Under the pieces are notes generated by a model. The model had not been told where the DNA came from. It did no database searches and saw nothing but the letters and a program-made list of their open reading frames with translations. From Hominilimicola fabiformis (GTDB lineage Bacteria > Bacillota > Clostridia > UBA1381): a stretch of DNA of 45,591 bases. Made by a program: the position numbers and the translations under genes. Below, one piece after another: positions 20,804 through 29,331 of this stretch; position 1 is the stretch's first letter, and each line of letters starts with the position of its first letter. Location of the stretch: NCBI RefSeq assembly GCF_020687385.1, contig NZ_JAJEQM010000020.1, positions 1-45,591 on the forward strand, read 5' to 3'.

Positions 20804-20895
20804 CCACCCCTCAGTCGACTTTGTCGACAGTTCCCCTCTATGGGAGGCTTTTATGCCTCTTCTTGAGGAGAAGTGTCCGCAGGACGGAGTGGTGG
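20804..20895 (-). repeat. MITE-like repeat, copy 3 (inverted)
   Basis: Read on the minus strand it starts CCACCACTCCGTC and ends TGAGGGGTGG, matching copies 1 and 2 except for a diverged centre. With those copies it places the deoR-type gene between inverted repeats. The surrounding 20653-21003 contains no credible gene, only this element, REP-like palindromes and CCCCGTACGGGG-type dyads. Confidence 0.75.
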
Positions 20896-20974
20896 TATTG
20901 TAGATATTTCCCCCGTACGGGACGGCGCACTCGACGTCCCCTTTTTATCGCCACCGCAAATTACCTTGCTACAC

Positions 20975-20994
20975 AGGCGACCAATGTTCGCCCC
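20975..20994. repeat. REP-like palindrome, second copy
   Basis: AGGCGACC-AAT-GTTCGCCCCT, with the same CCCTAC flank as the copy at 20746-20764. One mismatch in the stem. Confidence 0.65.
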
Positions 20995-21002
20995 TACTCA
21001 CA

Positions 21003-21034
21003 CAAAAAGAGAAGCCATTGACTTCTCTTTTTAA
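21003..21034. terminator. Terminator of XRE gene
   Basis: AAAAAGAGAAG-CCATTGA-CTTCTCTTTTT, able to terminate on both strands. An identical hairpin, loop included, lies at 22179-22210 on the other side of the XRE / zinc-ribbon gene pair. Confidence 0.85.
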
Positions 21035-21052
21035 TCTATCCTAATAATTATC

Positions 21053-21280
21053 TCACACATTAAATAAATCATCATATTCAACATTTAGTATCTCTTTAAA
21101 ATGCCTAATCTCATCAGGATATATATGACGCTGACCAACTTCTATTTTTGCAAGTGCACTACGTGTTATGTCACACCCTCTAACTTGCAGTTTTGCAGAT
21201 AATTCCTCTTGTGTAATCTTTCTTTTTTCACGAATACTTCGGATTTTATTTCCTATTTTTTTCTCATATAATGCGTCCAT
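21053..21280 (-). CDS. XRE-family HTH repressor
   Basis: 75 residues, essentially one Cro/C1-type HTH (about 10-68; KIRSIREKRKITQEELSAKL then TRSALAKIEVGQRHIYPDEI). GGGGTG precedes the ATG. It is divergent from a zinc-ribbon membrane protein across a 120-base region with two related palindromes; it very likely binds these and represses both genes (inference). No ligand or protease domain is attached. Confidence 0.88.
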   Translation of the reverse strand: MDALYEKKIGNKIRSIREKRKITQEELSAKLQVRGCDITRSALAKIEVGQRHIYPDEIRHFKEILNVEYDDLFNV

Positions 21281-21297
21281 ATTTCACCCCGTCAAAA

Positions 21298-21315
21298 TGC
21301 ACTAATATAAGTACA
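21298..21315. promoter_or_regulatory. Probable secondary operator (O2)
   Basis: TGCACTAATATAAGTACA, an imperfect dyad matching 14 of 18 bases of the core of the perfect palindrome at 21352-21377. It lies 17 bases upstream of the XRE start codon, where it would overlap the XRE promoter or leader. Confidence 0.6.
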
Positions 21316-21321
21316 AAACTA

Positions 21322-21350
21322 TTGACTTCATTGTAGCATTGTGTTATAAT
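21322..21350 (+). promoter_or_regulatory. Sigma-A promoter of zinc-ribbon gene
   Basis: TTGACT (21322-21327), 17-base spacer, perfect TATAAT (21345-21350). The transcript would start inside the adjacent operator. Confidence 0.85.
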
Positions 21351-21351
21351 A

Positions 21352-21377
21352 ATTTTGCACCTATATAGGTGCAAAAT
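21352..21377. promoter_or_regulatory. 26-bp perfect palindromic operator (O1)
   Basis: Each arm is ATTTTGCACCTAT and its complement, with no mismatch over 26 bases. It begins one base after the -10 box and covers the predicted start site, the classical place for a repressor. The XRE protein next door is the obvious ligand. Confidence 0.8.
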
Positions 21378-21400
21378 ATACATATATGGAGGGAACACTT

Positions 21401-22168
21401 ATGAAAAAATGTCCTAAATGCTCAAAAGAATTTACTGATGATATTGTTTACTGCACTGCTTGCAATACACCGTTAGAGAAAGTTGAGCAAACAACAAATA
21501 CCGACACAAAAAACACTCAATCAGAAACCGCCTATACTCAATCGACTCAAACACCGCAACAAAACACACAAACAACAGACACATCACCTATACAACAAGT
21601 TCCTCAAGGGAATAATAATCCAAATAAAAAATACATTATCACAATTATAATTGCGGCTATTATCATTATTATTCTTTTATTTACAAAATGTTCTTCATCT
21701 GACGAACCAACCCAAAAAGATTCAACTGTTGTCACAACAGCACCTGTCACCGAACAACAGTCGGCAACACCCGTACCTATTGCTACTCCCACTCCGGAAC
21801 CTCTGCCAACACCGACACCTGCTCCCGTTGCAAAGGAATTTATAAGAGAAAATTATGGTTATGTTGACTACAAAGAACTTGCAAGGAATCCTGACCCATA
21901 TAAAGGAAAAAGCCTTACATATAGCGGTAAAGTCATTCAAGTTATAGAAGGTGATACTGAAACTCAACACAGAATTGCTGTGAACGGAGATTATGACAAC
22001 GTTATATATGTTGCTTATCCGAAAAATATAGTAACATCAAGAATTCTTGATGATGATTATGTAACGGTTTACGGAACTTCTTTAGGACTTTATTCTTATC
22101 AATCGACTATGGGCGGAAAAATCACAGTTCCTGCATTGTATCTTGATAGAATAGAATTACAACAATAA
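21401..22168 (+). CDS. Zinc-ribbon, single-TM protein with C-terminal OB-like domain
   Basis: 255 residues. An N-terminal zinc ribbon (CPKC ... CTAC, residues 4-22) is followed by a Gln/Thr-rich linker (about 30-72), one membrane helix (about 78-95, Ile-rich), a Thr/Pro linker of PTPEPLPTPTPAP type, and a C-terminal globular domain of ~110 residues (YKGKSLTYSGKVIQVIEG ... DDDYVTVYGTS) that looks like an OB fold. I start it at 21401, because the GGAGGG at 21388-21393 is its ribosome site; an ATG at 21386 would overlap that site. The cytoplasmic zinc ribbon and outer OB-like domain suggest a sensor or surface protein, but function is unknown. Confidence 0.8.
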   Translation: MKKCPKCSKEFTDDIVYCTACNTPLEKVEQTTNTDTKNTQSETAYTQSTQTPQQNTQTTDTSPIQQVPQGNNNPNKKYIITIIIAAIIIIILLFTKCSSSDEPTQKDSTVVTTAPVTEQQSATPVPIATPTPEPLPTPTPAPVAKEFIRENYGYVDYKELARNPDPYKGKSLTYSGKVIQVIEGDTETQHRIAVNGDYDNVIYVAYPKNIVTSRILDDDYVTVYGTSLGLYSYQSTMGGKITVPALYLDRIELQQ

Positions 22169-22178
22169 AACTTTTATC

Positions 22179-22210
22179 AAAAAAAGAGAAGCCATTGACT
22201 TCTCTTTTTT
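22179..22210. terminator. Bidirectional terminator, duplicate of 21003-21034
   Basis: AAAAAAGAGAAG-CCATTGA-CTTCTCTTTTTT between the converging zinc-ribbon and radical SAM genes. The stem and asymmetric loop match the hairpin at 21003-21034. Confidence 0.85.
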
Positions 22211-22211
22211 A

Positions 22212-23153
22212 CTATTCACCATACTTAACCCCTTGATATGTATCGCGTTTAACCATAAGTTTATCAATTTCATTAAGCACTACAAATTTCTTCAAACTCC
22301 ACAGCGGACCTACAAGCGAATCACGTCCGCCGTCACCGGTAAGTCGTTGTATAACCGTTTCTTCCGAAAAAACTTCAAGCTGATTTACTATCGTTTCAAC
22401 GTAATCTTCAAGAGTCATAAGTTCAAACTCACCTCTTGCGTACATATCTGCAAGGCGCGTATTTTTCAAAACGTGCAGTAAATGCAATTTCACGCAATGC
22501 GGATTTAGTTTCGCCACCGCCTTTGCACTTTCAAGCATCATATCTGTCGTTTCACCCGGCAAGCCGTCAATAAGATGTACGCACACATTTATATTTCTAT
22601 CCTGTAATTTTTTATAACCGTCCAAAAACTCCGCATATGTATGGCAGCGATTAATCTTTTCACCGGTTTCGTCAAAAACAGTCTGCAAGCCGAGTTCGGT
22701 CACAAGATATGTTCTTTCGTTCAATTCCGACAAATAATCAAGCACATCATCTTCAAGGCAATCCGCACGCGTCGCAATACTTATCCCAACCACGTTATCC
22801 TGTTTCAGCACGGGTTCAAACCTTTCACGCAACACGCTTGCAGGTGCATATGTATTTGTATGTGCCTGAAAATACGGAATATACTTAGCCTCGTGCCACT
22901 TTTTATGCATACGCTCCTTGACTTCCTCAAACTGCGTAAGAATATTATGTGACGGATCACCGGCAAAATCACCGCTGCCGCTTGACGAACAATATATACA
23001 CCCTCCGACGCCCTTTTTACCGTCGATATTCGGGCATGTAAAACCGCCGTTTAACGCCACCTTAAACACCTTACCGCCGAATTTCCGCTGAAGATGATAG
23101 TTCCATGTATGATATCTTTTATTGTCGTTTGAATACTTAAATTTATTCTCCAT
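22212..23153 (-). CDS. TIGR01212 family radical SAM protein (YtqA-like)
   Basis: 313 residues from the chosen start. Cys40, Cys52 and Cys55 form the long-spaced C-x11-C-x2-C cluster motif in GGFTCPNIDGKKGVGGCIYC, typical of the YtqA/YhcC (TIGR01212, COG1242) group, together with the YFQAHTNTYAP and LGLQT motifs. Substrate of the family is unclear; a tRNA-modification role has been suggested. I chose the ATG at 23153 because GGAG lies 7 bases upstream; ATG 23165 and a TTG at 23171 are alternatives. Confidence 0.9.
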   Translation of the reverse strand: MENKFKYSNDNKRYHTWNYHLQRKFGGKVFKVALNGGFTCPNIDGKKGVGGCIYCSSSGSGDFAGDPSHNILTQFEEVKERMHKKWHEAKYIPYFQAHTNTYAPASVLRERFEPVLKQDNVVGISIATRADCLEDDVLDYLSELNERTYLVTELGLQTVFDETGEKINRCHTYAEFLDGYKKLQDRNINVCVHLIDGLPGETTDMMLESAKAVAKLNPHCVKLHLLHVLKNTRLADMYARGEFELMTLEDYVETIVNQLEVFSEETVIQRLTGDGGRDSLVGPLWSLKKFVVLNEIDKLMVKRDTYQGVKYGE

Positions 23154-23169
23154 AATTTTCTCCATAAAC

Positions 23170-23212
23170 AAAGGGACTGTAGAAAAAACATAATTTTTCT
23201 ACAGTTCCTTTT
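23170..23212. terminator. Long A/T-rich hairpin, likely terminator
   Basis: AAAGGGACTGTAGAAAAA / TTTTTCTACAGTTCCTTT stem of about 18 bp, with 6-base loop, between the DUF1540 gene and the radical SAM start. It could terminate the former or shape the leader of the latter. Confidence 0.6.
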
Positions 23213-23231
23213 AGGGTTCTGAAATTTTTTA

Positions 23232-23408
23232 TTACTTCTTCAATTCAAATGAGTTACAGTCTGTACATTCAACCATTGTAGGATTAGCCTCGTGCGTACC
23301 CACTTGAATACTTGAAAGTGAACAATAATCTGCTGAATCACAGTGATTTGCACACTGTGTTACAGTACATTTAATACTTTCGTTCTTTTCGCCGTTACAA
23401 CATGCCAT
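23232..23408 (-). CDS. DUF1540 small cysteine-rich protein
   Basis: 58 residues. Starts MACCNGEKNESIKCTV; the cysteines and histidine in IKCTVTQCANHC ... YCSL ... VECTDCNSFEL match the DUF1540 pattern, a small zinc-binding fold common in Clostridia and often spore or stress related. Perfect ribosome site GGAGGT seven bases before the ATG. Monocistronic by position. Function unknown. Confidence 0.85.
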   Translation of the reverse strand: MACCNGEKNESIKCTVTQCANHCDSADYCSLSSIQVGTHEANPTMVECTDCNSFELKK

Positions 23409-23502
23409 GATATTTTACCTCCATAAAATAATATTTAATACCGCCCCTGCGGCACATAAATATTATTTGCAGTTAGGTTTAAAATATCACAGGAAAATCA
23501 TA

Positions 23503-25839
23503 CTAATTTTCAAGCAAGTTTGAAACTGCCGTAAGTGTGATTTCGTTGTCTTTTCTGTCGGCGGTGATCACACAGCCCGATGTAATCTGACCTGTAAGCG
23601 ACAAGATTGAAAGTTTATCCTCCAAAAGTTTTTGGATTGCTCTCTTAAGCGGTCTTGCACCGTATCGCTTATCGTAACCCTTTTCCAAGATAAGCTCCTT
23701 CGCTTCATCGGTAACAACAAGTTTTGCGTCTTTTTCCGCAAGTTTTGCGTGGATATCCTTTAGCAATAGGTCAATAATCTGTCTTAGATTTTCCTTTGTA
23801 AGCGGTTTGAATGTTACAATTTCGTCAATTCTGTTAAGGAATTCAGGCTTAAAGAACTGTTTTAAACTCTTATCCACATTATCGTCAAGTTTAACTTCAT
23901 CATTCGAGTTAAACCCTGCCGCCGCCGACTTAAATTCAGAGCCAGCATTTGTTGTCATTATAATAATGGTATTTTCAAAATTAACTATTTTACCGTGACT
24001 GTCCGCAACACGTCCGTCATCAAGAATTTGCAAGAACAAATTAAACACTTCAGGGTGTGCTTTTTCGATTTCGTCAAGCAATATTACGGAATACGGCTTT
24101 CTTCTAACCTTTTCTGTAAGCTGACCGGCATCATCATATCCGACATATCCCGGAGGTGAGCCGATTAATTTCGAAACCGAATGTTTCTCCATATATTCCG
24201 ACATATCAATTCTGATAAGTGATTCTTCGTTATCAAACATAACTTCCGCAATCGTCTTAACAAGTTCTGTTTTTCCGACACCTGTCGGGCCTGCAAATAT
24301 AAACGATACAGGACGTTTTCTTGTAGTAATATCGGCTCTGCCGCGTCTTATCGCACGCGAAACAGCCTCAACAGCCTCATTCTGACCGATAACCCGCTCA
24401 TGAATACGCGATTCAAGATTAAGAAGTTTTGTAGATTCGTCCTCCGTCAAGCGATGTACGGGAATTTTTGTCCACCCCTCGATAACAGCCGCAATATCGT
24501 CAAACGTAATCTCTGCTTTTTTAGCCTCGTTTTCAGCCGTTTCAATGTCTTTTTCAACTTTAAGTTTTTCTGTTTTTAAGTTGGCTATTTTTTCAAAATC
24601 GCCATCATCGGTAGCCGTTTCAATATCTTCCTCTATGACATCAAGTCTGTCCTCCAACAATTTAACGTCATAAAGTGCCTTATTTTTAAGATTTACTCTT
24701 GAACCTGCTTCGTCTATTACGTCAATAGCCTTGTCAGGCAAAAATCTGTCTGTTATATATCTTTCCGACAACCTTACCGCCTGTTCAATTATATCGTCAG
24801 AAATTTTTACAGAATGGTAATTTTCGTAATAATCCTTAATACCTTTCAAAATCTCGATACTTTCGTCAATAGAAGGCTCGTCGATAAGAACAGGTTGGAA
24901 ACGTCTTTCAAGTGCGGAATCCTTTTCTATATGTTTTCTGTACTCTGTAAGAGTTGTCGCACCGATTATCTGAATTTCACCTCTTGCAAGTGCCGGCTTC
25001 AGAATATTCGCCGCACTCATTGCCCCTTCTGCGTCACCTGCCGCAACGATATTATGAATTTCATCAATTACAAGTACAACGTTACCTCTTTCGGCAGCCT
25101 CGTTTAAAAGACTTTTCAGTCTTGCCTCAAACTGTCCTCTGAACTGCGTACCTGCCACAAGTGCCGTAAAATCAAGCAAATAAAGCTGATATTCAAAAAG
25201 TTTAGGCGGAACATTCTTTTCATATATTCTGCAAGCCAAGCCCTCTGCAACGGCAGTTTTACCTACACCCGGCTCACCCAAAAGAACTGGATTATTCTTT
25301 GAACGTCTGTTCAAAATCTGAATTACACGTTCAATCTCCGCATCTCTGTTTACAACTCTGTCAACCTCGCCTCTTGCGGCTTTTTCGGTAAGATTTGTGC
25401 CGTAAGTATCAAGCATGGTCTTTTTCTGTTTTTTCTTCGACTGCTTTTTGTCTTTCGACTTTTTATTCTCCTCGGTACTTTCGTCACTGTTTGAGTTAGA
25501 GCCAAGATTATTAAAGAAATCTTTAAACGCATCAAGAGGAGCGGTAGCCGCACCGCCTTCGTCGTCCTCACCGCCCGAAATCTGTCCGAGCATTTCCGAC
25601 AAATCGCCGTCCATACCAGGCATACCTTCCATACTCTCCATAAATTCGGACATCTGATTATTTATATTTTCAAGTTCTTCGTCAGACACACCGAAATTAT
25701 CTATCATTTGATTAATCGGAGCAATCCCCAGCTCTTTTGCACATGACAGACAAAGTCCTTCGCTTGTGGTCTTTCCGTTTTCCATTTTTGTAATGAAGAA
25801 AACCGCAGGGTTTTTCTTACATTTTGCACATAATGTCAT
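23503..25839 (-). CDS. ClpE-like Clp ATPase with N-terminal zinc finger
   Basis: 778 residues. An N-terminal treble-clef-like zinc motif (C4, C7, C30, C33) and an acidic/Gly linker replace the usual Clp_N repeats. Then come AAA-1 (Walker A GEPGVGKT), a short coiled-coil middle domain, AAA-2 (Walker [10 protein letters not shown], Walker [15 protein letters not shown]) and the Clp C-terminal D2-small domain. The segment AAAGFNSND corresponds to the ClpP-binding loop (xGF), so it likely feeds ClpP. The architecture recalls ClpE. The ATG at 25839 has AGAAAGGAA upstream; an in-frame earlier ATG would lack a ribosome site. No CtsR-type direct repeat seen upstream. Confidence 0.88.
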   Translation of the reverse strand: MTLCAKCKKNPAVFFITKMENGKTTSEGLCLSCAKELGIAPINQMIDNFGVSDEELENINNQMSEFMESMEGMPGMDGDLSEMLGQISGGEDDEGGAATAPLDAFKDFFNNLGSNSNSDESTEENKKSKDKKQSKKKQKKTMLDTYGTNLTEKAARGEVDRVVNRDAEIERVIQILNRRSKNNPVLLGEPGVGKTAVAEGLACRIYEKNVPPKLFEYQLYLLDFTALVAGTQFRGQFEARLKSLLNEAAERGNVVLVIDEIHNIVAAGDAEGAMSAANILKPALARGEIQIIGATTLTEYRKHIEKDSALERRFQPVLIDEPSIDESIEILKGIKDYYENYHSVKISDDIIEQAVRLSERYITDRFLPDKAIDVIDEAGSRVNLKNKALYDVKLLEDRLDVIEEDIETATDDGDFEKIANLKTEKLKVEKDIETAENEAKKAEITFDDIAAVIEGWTKIPVHRLTEDESTKLLNLESRIHERVIGQNEAVEAVSRAIRRGRADITTRKRPVSFIFAGPTGVGKTELVKTIAEVMFDNEESLIRIDMSEYMEKHSVSKLIGSPPGYVGYDDAGQLTEKVRRKPYSVILLDEIEKAHPEVFNLFLQILDDGRVADSHGKIVNFENTIIIMTTNAGSEFKSAAAGFNSNDEVKLDDNVDKSLKQFFKPEFLNRIDEIVTFKPLTKENLRQIIDLLLKDIHAKLAEKDAKLVVTDEAKELILEKGYDKRYGARPLKRAIQKLLEDKLSILSLTGQITSGCVITADRKDNEITLTAVSNLLEN

Positions 25840-25904
25840 CACTTTTTTCCTTTCTATATATCTTAAAACGGTTTTACCGCTGAAAATACACAATTTTTGA
25901 AGTT

Positions 25905-25933
25905 ATTATACCATATCAATCTAAAATTTTAAA
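25905..25933 (-). promoter_or_regulatory. Promoter of ClpE-like gene
   Basis: On the minus strand TTTAAA, 17 bases, TATAAT. The leader then contains a small CGGTaaaACCG hairpin. The -35 is weak, consistent with stress or activator control (inference). Confidence 0.6.
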
Positions 25934-26053
25934 CCCCTTTTTAAGTATGTTTACAAATATTTCACTTTTCGCGAAAATAATTGGAATATATTGTAAATTT
26001 ATTTCATATACTTTATATATATAATTAATTTCACAAAAAGGACAAGTTTTATT

Positions 26054-26215
26054 ATGAATACACAACAGTTAAAAAACAGTAAATGTATAGCGGTTTCAAA
26101 CTATACCCGCCGTCAAAAATCTTCACGTCTGAAAGGCGAGCTTATAGCATTCTTTTCAGTATTATCTATTATATGCACCTGCCTTTATATTATAATTTCA
26201 TCTCTGCCATACTAA
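26054..26215 (+). CDS. 53-residue single-TM peptide
   Basis: MNTQQLKNSK start, a basic middle (YTRRQKSSRLKG, about 17-28) and one membrane helix (about 29-50, ending IISSLPY). AAAGGA lies 9 bases before the ATG, and an AT-rich TATATAAT-like region lies upstream. It precedes the glycosyltransferase gene by 129 bases on the same strand. Basic patch plus helix predicts N-in topology. No family recognised. Confidence 0.6.
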   Translation: MNTQQLKNSKCIAVSNYTRRQKSSRLKGELIAFFSVLSIICTCLYIIISSLPY

Positions 26216-26344
26216 AAAATTACCCATATATAATTTATTTATTTAGAAATAATTATAGAATTTGCAAAAAATATCATAAATATATTGCTTTTTTCAGCCA
26301 AAGATAGTAAAATAGGCTATGAATATTTTATAGGGGGTAATTTA

Positions 26345-27619
26345 ATGTCAGACGGCAGTATGTTTTTGACTGTATTTAGCATAATTTTACAGGTATTTTC
26401 TTTGTCAATCGGTATTTACTATCTTATAGTCGGAATTACGGGATTTTTGCCGATAAAAGACAAGAATAAGAAAATTTCCGACAAAACACATAAATTTGCA
26501 CTTATAATATCTGCACATAATGAGGAAGTCGTTATCGGTAATATGGTTGAATCTTTGAAACAGCTTGACTATCCCGATGACGCATATGATATTTTTGTAA
26601 TTGCCGATAATTGTGACGACAATACCGCAAAAGCGGCTGAAGATGCCGGTGCACTTGTATATGTAAGAAACGTTCCGGAGCTTAGAGGTAAGGGACACGC
26701 GCTTGAATGGATGTTCGACAAGCTTTATAAAATGGACGAACAATACGACTATATATCGGTATTTGACGCGGACAACCTTGTTGATAAAAATTATCTAAAA
26801 GCTATGAATGAACGTGCAAATCAAGGCTTTAAGGTTGTTCAAGGTTTCCTTGACAGCAAAAACCCATACGATTCTTGGATTACGGCAGCTTATTCATTCT
26901 GTTTTTGGAGTGTAAACCGTATATTTCAGCTTTCAAGATACAAACTCGGTCTTTGCTGTGAACTTTCGGGTACAGGCTTTATAATCGCACTTGACACTTT
27001 AAAGAAACTCGGTTGGGGTGCAACCTGTCTTACGGAAGATATGGAATTTACAATGAAACTTTCTCTTAACGACACACGTGTGGCATTCGCTTACGACGCT
27101 GTTGTTTACGACGAAAAACCTTTGACCTTAAAACAGTCGTGGCGTCAGAGAGTTCGTTGGATGCAAGGACATTGTGACGTTGCATCAAGATATTTCTTTA
27201 AACTTATCAAAAAAGGCATTAAAGAGAGAAAACTTTCGTGTATTGACTGTGCTGTATATCTTGTTCAGCCGATAAGAATTATCGCAACAGGTATCATTAC
27301 ATTCTTCGCATATGCACAAACATTTCACCCCGACGGTGACTTAGGATTCATTCAGCTTTCATACATATTCGGTAATTCGTGGCTGTGGAACGTAATCGTT
27401 ATTTTGCAGTTCTGCTATACACCGTTCGTTATATGGTATGAACGCCGCGAATTTAAGCCAAAAATGGTATTTTACTACTTCACATATATTTTGTATAACT
27501 TCACTTGGGTGCCTATCGCAATTCAAGGTATGATCGGTAAAAACAAAACCGAATGGTCACATACAAAACATACTCGCACAATTTCTATGGAAGAGTTAAA
27601 TCGTTTAAACAGTAAATAA
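26345..27619 (+). CDS. Membrane GT2 glycosyltransferase (processive-type)
   Basis: 424 residues from the ATG at 26345, which follows a GGGGG ribosome site; an upstream in-frame ATG has none. N-terminal membrane helix (about 8-34), GT2 catalytic domain with DADN (141-144, metal/UDP-sugar site), TED (230-232, catalytic base) and QRVRW (268-272), then two or three C-terminal helices. This is the organisation of cellulose/hyaluronan/poly-GlcNAc synthases. Product unknown. No export or deacetylase genes are next to it. Confidence 0.88.
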   Translation: MSDGSMFLTVFSIILQVFSLSIGIYYLIVGITGFLPIKDKNKKISDKTHKFALIISAHNEEVVIGNMVESLKQLDYPDDAYDIFVIADNCDDNTAKAAEDAGALVYVRNVPELRGKGHALEWMFDKLYKMDEQYDYISVFDADNLVDKNYLKAMNERANQGFKVVQGFLDSKNPYDSWITAAYSFCFWSVNRIFQLSRYKLGLCCELSGTGFIIALDTLKKLGWGATCLTEDMEFTMKLSLNDTRVAFAYDAVVYDEKPLTLKQSWRQRVRWMQGHCDVASRYFFKLIKKGIKERKLSCIDCAVYLVQPIRIIATGIITFFAYAQTFHPDGDLGFIQLSYIFGNSWLWNVIVILQFCYTPFVIWYERREFKPKMVFYYFTYILYNFTWVPIAIQGMIGKNKTEWSHTKHTRTISMEELNRLNSK

Positions 27620-27627
27620 TATATTTT

Positions 27628-27653
27628 AAAAACCGCTTTATGCGGTTTTTTTA
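27628..27653 (+). terminator. Terminator of GT2 gene
   Basis: AAACCGC-TTTA-GCGGTTT stem with T7, nine bases after the stop codon. Confidence 0.9.
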
Positions 27654-27666
27654 TTGCCCCAAACGC

Positions 27667-27695
27667 TTGACGTATTATTGCATTTATTGTATAAT
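27667..27695 (+). promoter_or_regulatory. Strong sigma-A promoter of isomerase gene
   Basis: TTGACG, 17-base spacer, TATAAT. The predicted transcript has a leader of about 95 bases before the ribosome site GGAGGAAGAG. Confidence 0.85.
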
Positions 27696-27798
27696 AAATC
27701 TTATAGAGAGAAAAGCAGTGCGTGGCAGTCAAATTGTATGATTTGCTATTGTTTTTCGGAAAAATAATTAAATATTTAATTAATGGAGGAAGAGAGTA

Positions 27799-29217
27799 AT
27801 GTTAGTTGAAACAAAGGCTAAAGTAGGCGTATTTTCTATTGCATTAGGAGCTTATCTACCTCAGTTCCCATCATTGGTACCTGAATTTGAAGCTCAATAC
27901 GATGCGTTCAAGAAAACACTTCCTGACACTGTCGAAATAATCGACGGCGGAATGGTAACAACAAAGGAGCAGTCACAAGCAGCAGGAGATTTATTCCGTG
28001 CCGCAGACGTTGACTTGGTATTTCTTCAGTTACTTACATATGCAACATCATACAATATGCTACCGGCAGTAAAAGACCTTGATGTACCGGTTGTTCTTGT
28101 AAATATTCAAAAGCTAAAGGCTTTGGATTATGACCACACTGATATAGCGTCATGGCTTGGCGAAGGTTATGCCTGCGGTGCAGTCGGCGAAATGGTTGCA
28201 GACCTTGAAAGATACGGCAAAAGACACGCTGTAATCACAGGCGTTGTTGAAGGCGGCGACCCTGGTGTACAGGCTGAAATCGACGATTGGTGCCGTGCAG
28301 CTCAGGTTAGAAGAAGATTCAGAGATACAAATATCGCTCAAATCGGCAGACCTTATCCGGGTATGATGGACCTTTACATTGACGAATCAAACCTATACAG
28401 AAGAATGCACCTATATACAAAGCAGTTCGACTGGGAAAAGATGTGGGCAATCGCTGACAACATCACAGACGAAGATGCAATTCGTGCAAAGGCTCAAGAT
28501 ATTCTTGATACATTCGACATCGAAGGCGGCGGAAGTATCGAAGAAGTTTGGGATATGGCTAAATACGTTGTTGCTTTTGAGCAATGGGTTAAGGACGAAC
28601 ATCTTGGCTTAATCGCATCTCACTATGACGGTTACGCTCAAGGTAAAGCCGGCGTACTTGACAGTATGCTTATCCCTGCATTCTCAATGCTTATTAAGCA
28701 AGGTACAGCTTGTGCCGTTGAGGGTGATATGAAAGTTGCTATGGCTATGAGTATCCTAAAGACTATCTCAGGTACAGGTCAGCTTGCTGAAATGTATTCA
28801 ATCGACTTTAACGACGATATTGCAATCATCGGTCACAGCGGTTCGGGTGATGCTGATATTTCAGATAAAAAACCTACAATGAAGATTGTTAAGGTATTCC
28901 ACGGTAAAACAGGCGGCGGTTACCTTACTCAATTCTATCCGTACACAGGTCCTGTTACTTATCTTGCAATTACACAAGACGGTGACGGTCACTTTAAGTT
29001 TATCGTTGCAGAGGGCGTAAATGAAGAAGGTAAGATTCTTTCATTCGGTGATACAAATATGAGAACACGTTTCACTTGCGGAGCAAGAGAATTTGTAAAC
29101 CGTTGGAGCGAATGCGGTCCTACTCACCACTTTGCAGCCGCTACAGGCAGACATATCGATACAATCTTAAAGGTTGCTAAAATCTTTAATGTTCCTGTTG
29201 ACATCGTAACAAGATAA
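27799..29217 (+). CDS. L-arabinose/L-fucose isomerase family sugar isomerase
   Basis: 472 residues, cytoplasmic Mn-dependent aldose-ketose isomerase fold. It aligns in pattern with AraA: the catalytic/metal residues E306, E333, H350 and H450 of AraA correspond to E308 (CAVEGDMKVA), E331 (LAEMYSID), H346 (IIGHSGSG) and H443/H444 (CGPTHHFAAATG). The N-terminal sequence differs from classical AraA (no SQHLYG motif), so this is the divergent branch often called L-fucose/L-arabinose isomerase family, and substrate is open. In this window it could supply the ketose (fuculose or rhamnulose) whose 1-phosphate the BMC aldolase splits (inference), but no kinase is present. AraC gene downstream. Confidence 0.85.
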   Translation: MLVETKAKVGVFSIALGAYLPQFPSLVPEFEAQYDAFKKTLPDTVEIIDGGMVTTKEQSQAAGDLFRAADVDLVFLQLLTYATSYNMLPAVKDLDVPVVLVNIQKLKALDYDHTDIASWLGEGYACGAVGEMVADLERYGKRHAVITGVVEGGDPGVQAEIDDWCRAAQVRRRFRDTNIAQIGRPYPGMMDLYIDESNLYRRMHLYTKQFDWEKMWAIADNITDEDAIRAKAQDILDTFDIEGGGSIEEVWDMAKYVVAFEQWVKDEHLGLIASHYDGYAQGKAGVLDSMLIPAFSMLIKQGTACAVEGDMKVAMAMSILKTISGTGQLAEMYSIDFNDDIAIIGHSGSGDADISDKKPTMKIVKVFHGKTGGGYLTQFYPYTGPVTYLAITQDGDGHFKFIVAEGVNEEGKILSFGDTNMRTRFTCGAREFVNRWSECGPTHHFAAATGRHIDTILKVAKIFNVPVDIVTR

Positions 29218-29229
29218 ATAAAACATATA

Positions 29230-29261
29230 AAAGCAAGCTATTCACGTGGCTTGCTTTTTTT
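29230..29261 (+). terminator. Terminator of isomerase gene
   Basis: AGCAAGC / GCTTGCT stem, 10-base loop, then T7. Confidence 0.85.
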
Positions 29262-29331
29262 GTACATTTAATATGAAATTATTGCTTTAAAGTTTAATAT
29301 GTGTTAGAATAAAAAAAGGAGGTAGAGCCAT

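Noticed and set aside
25840-26053. CtsR operator before the Clp gene
   Set aside because: No GGTCAAA-type tandem repeat is present in the leader.
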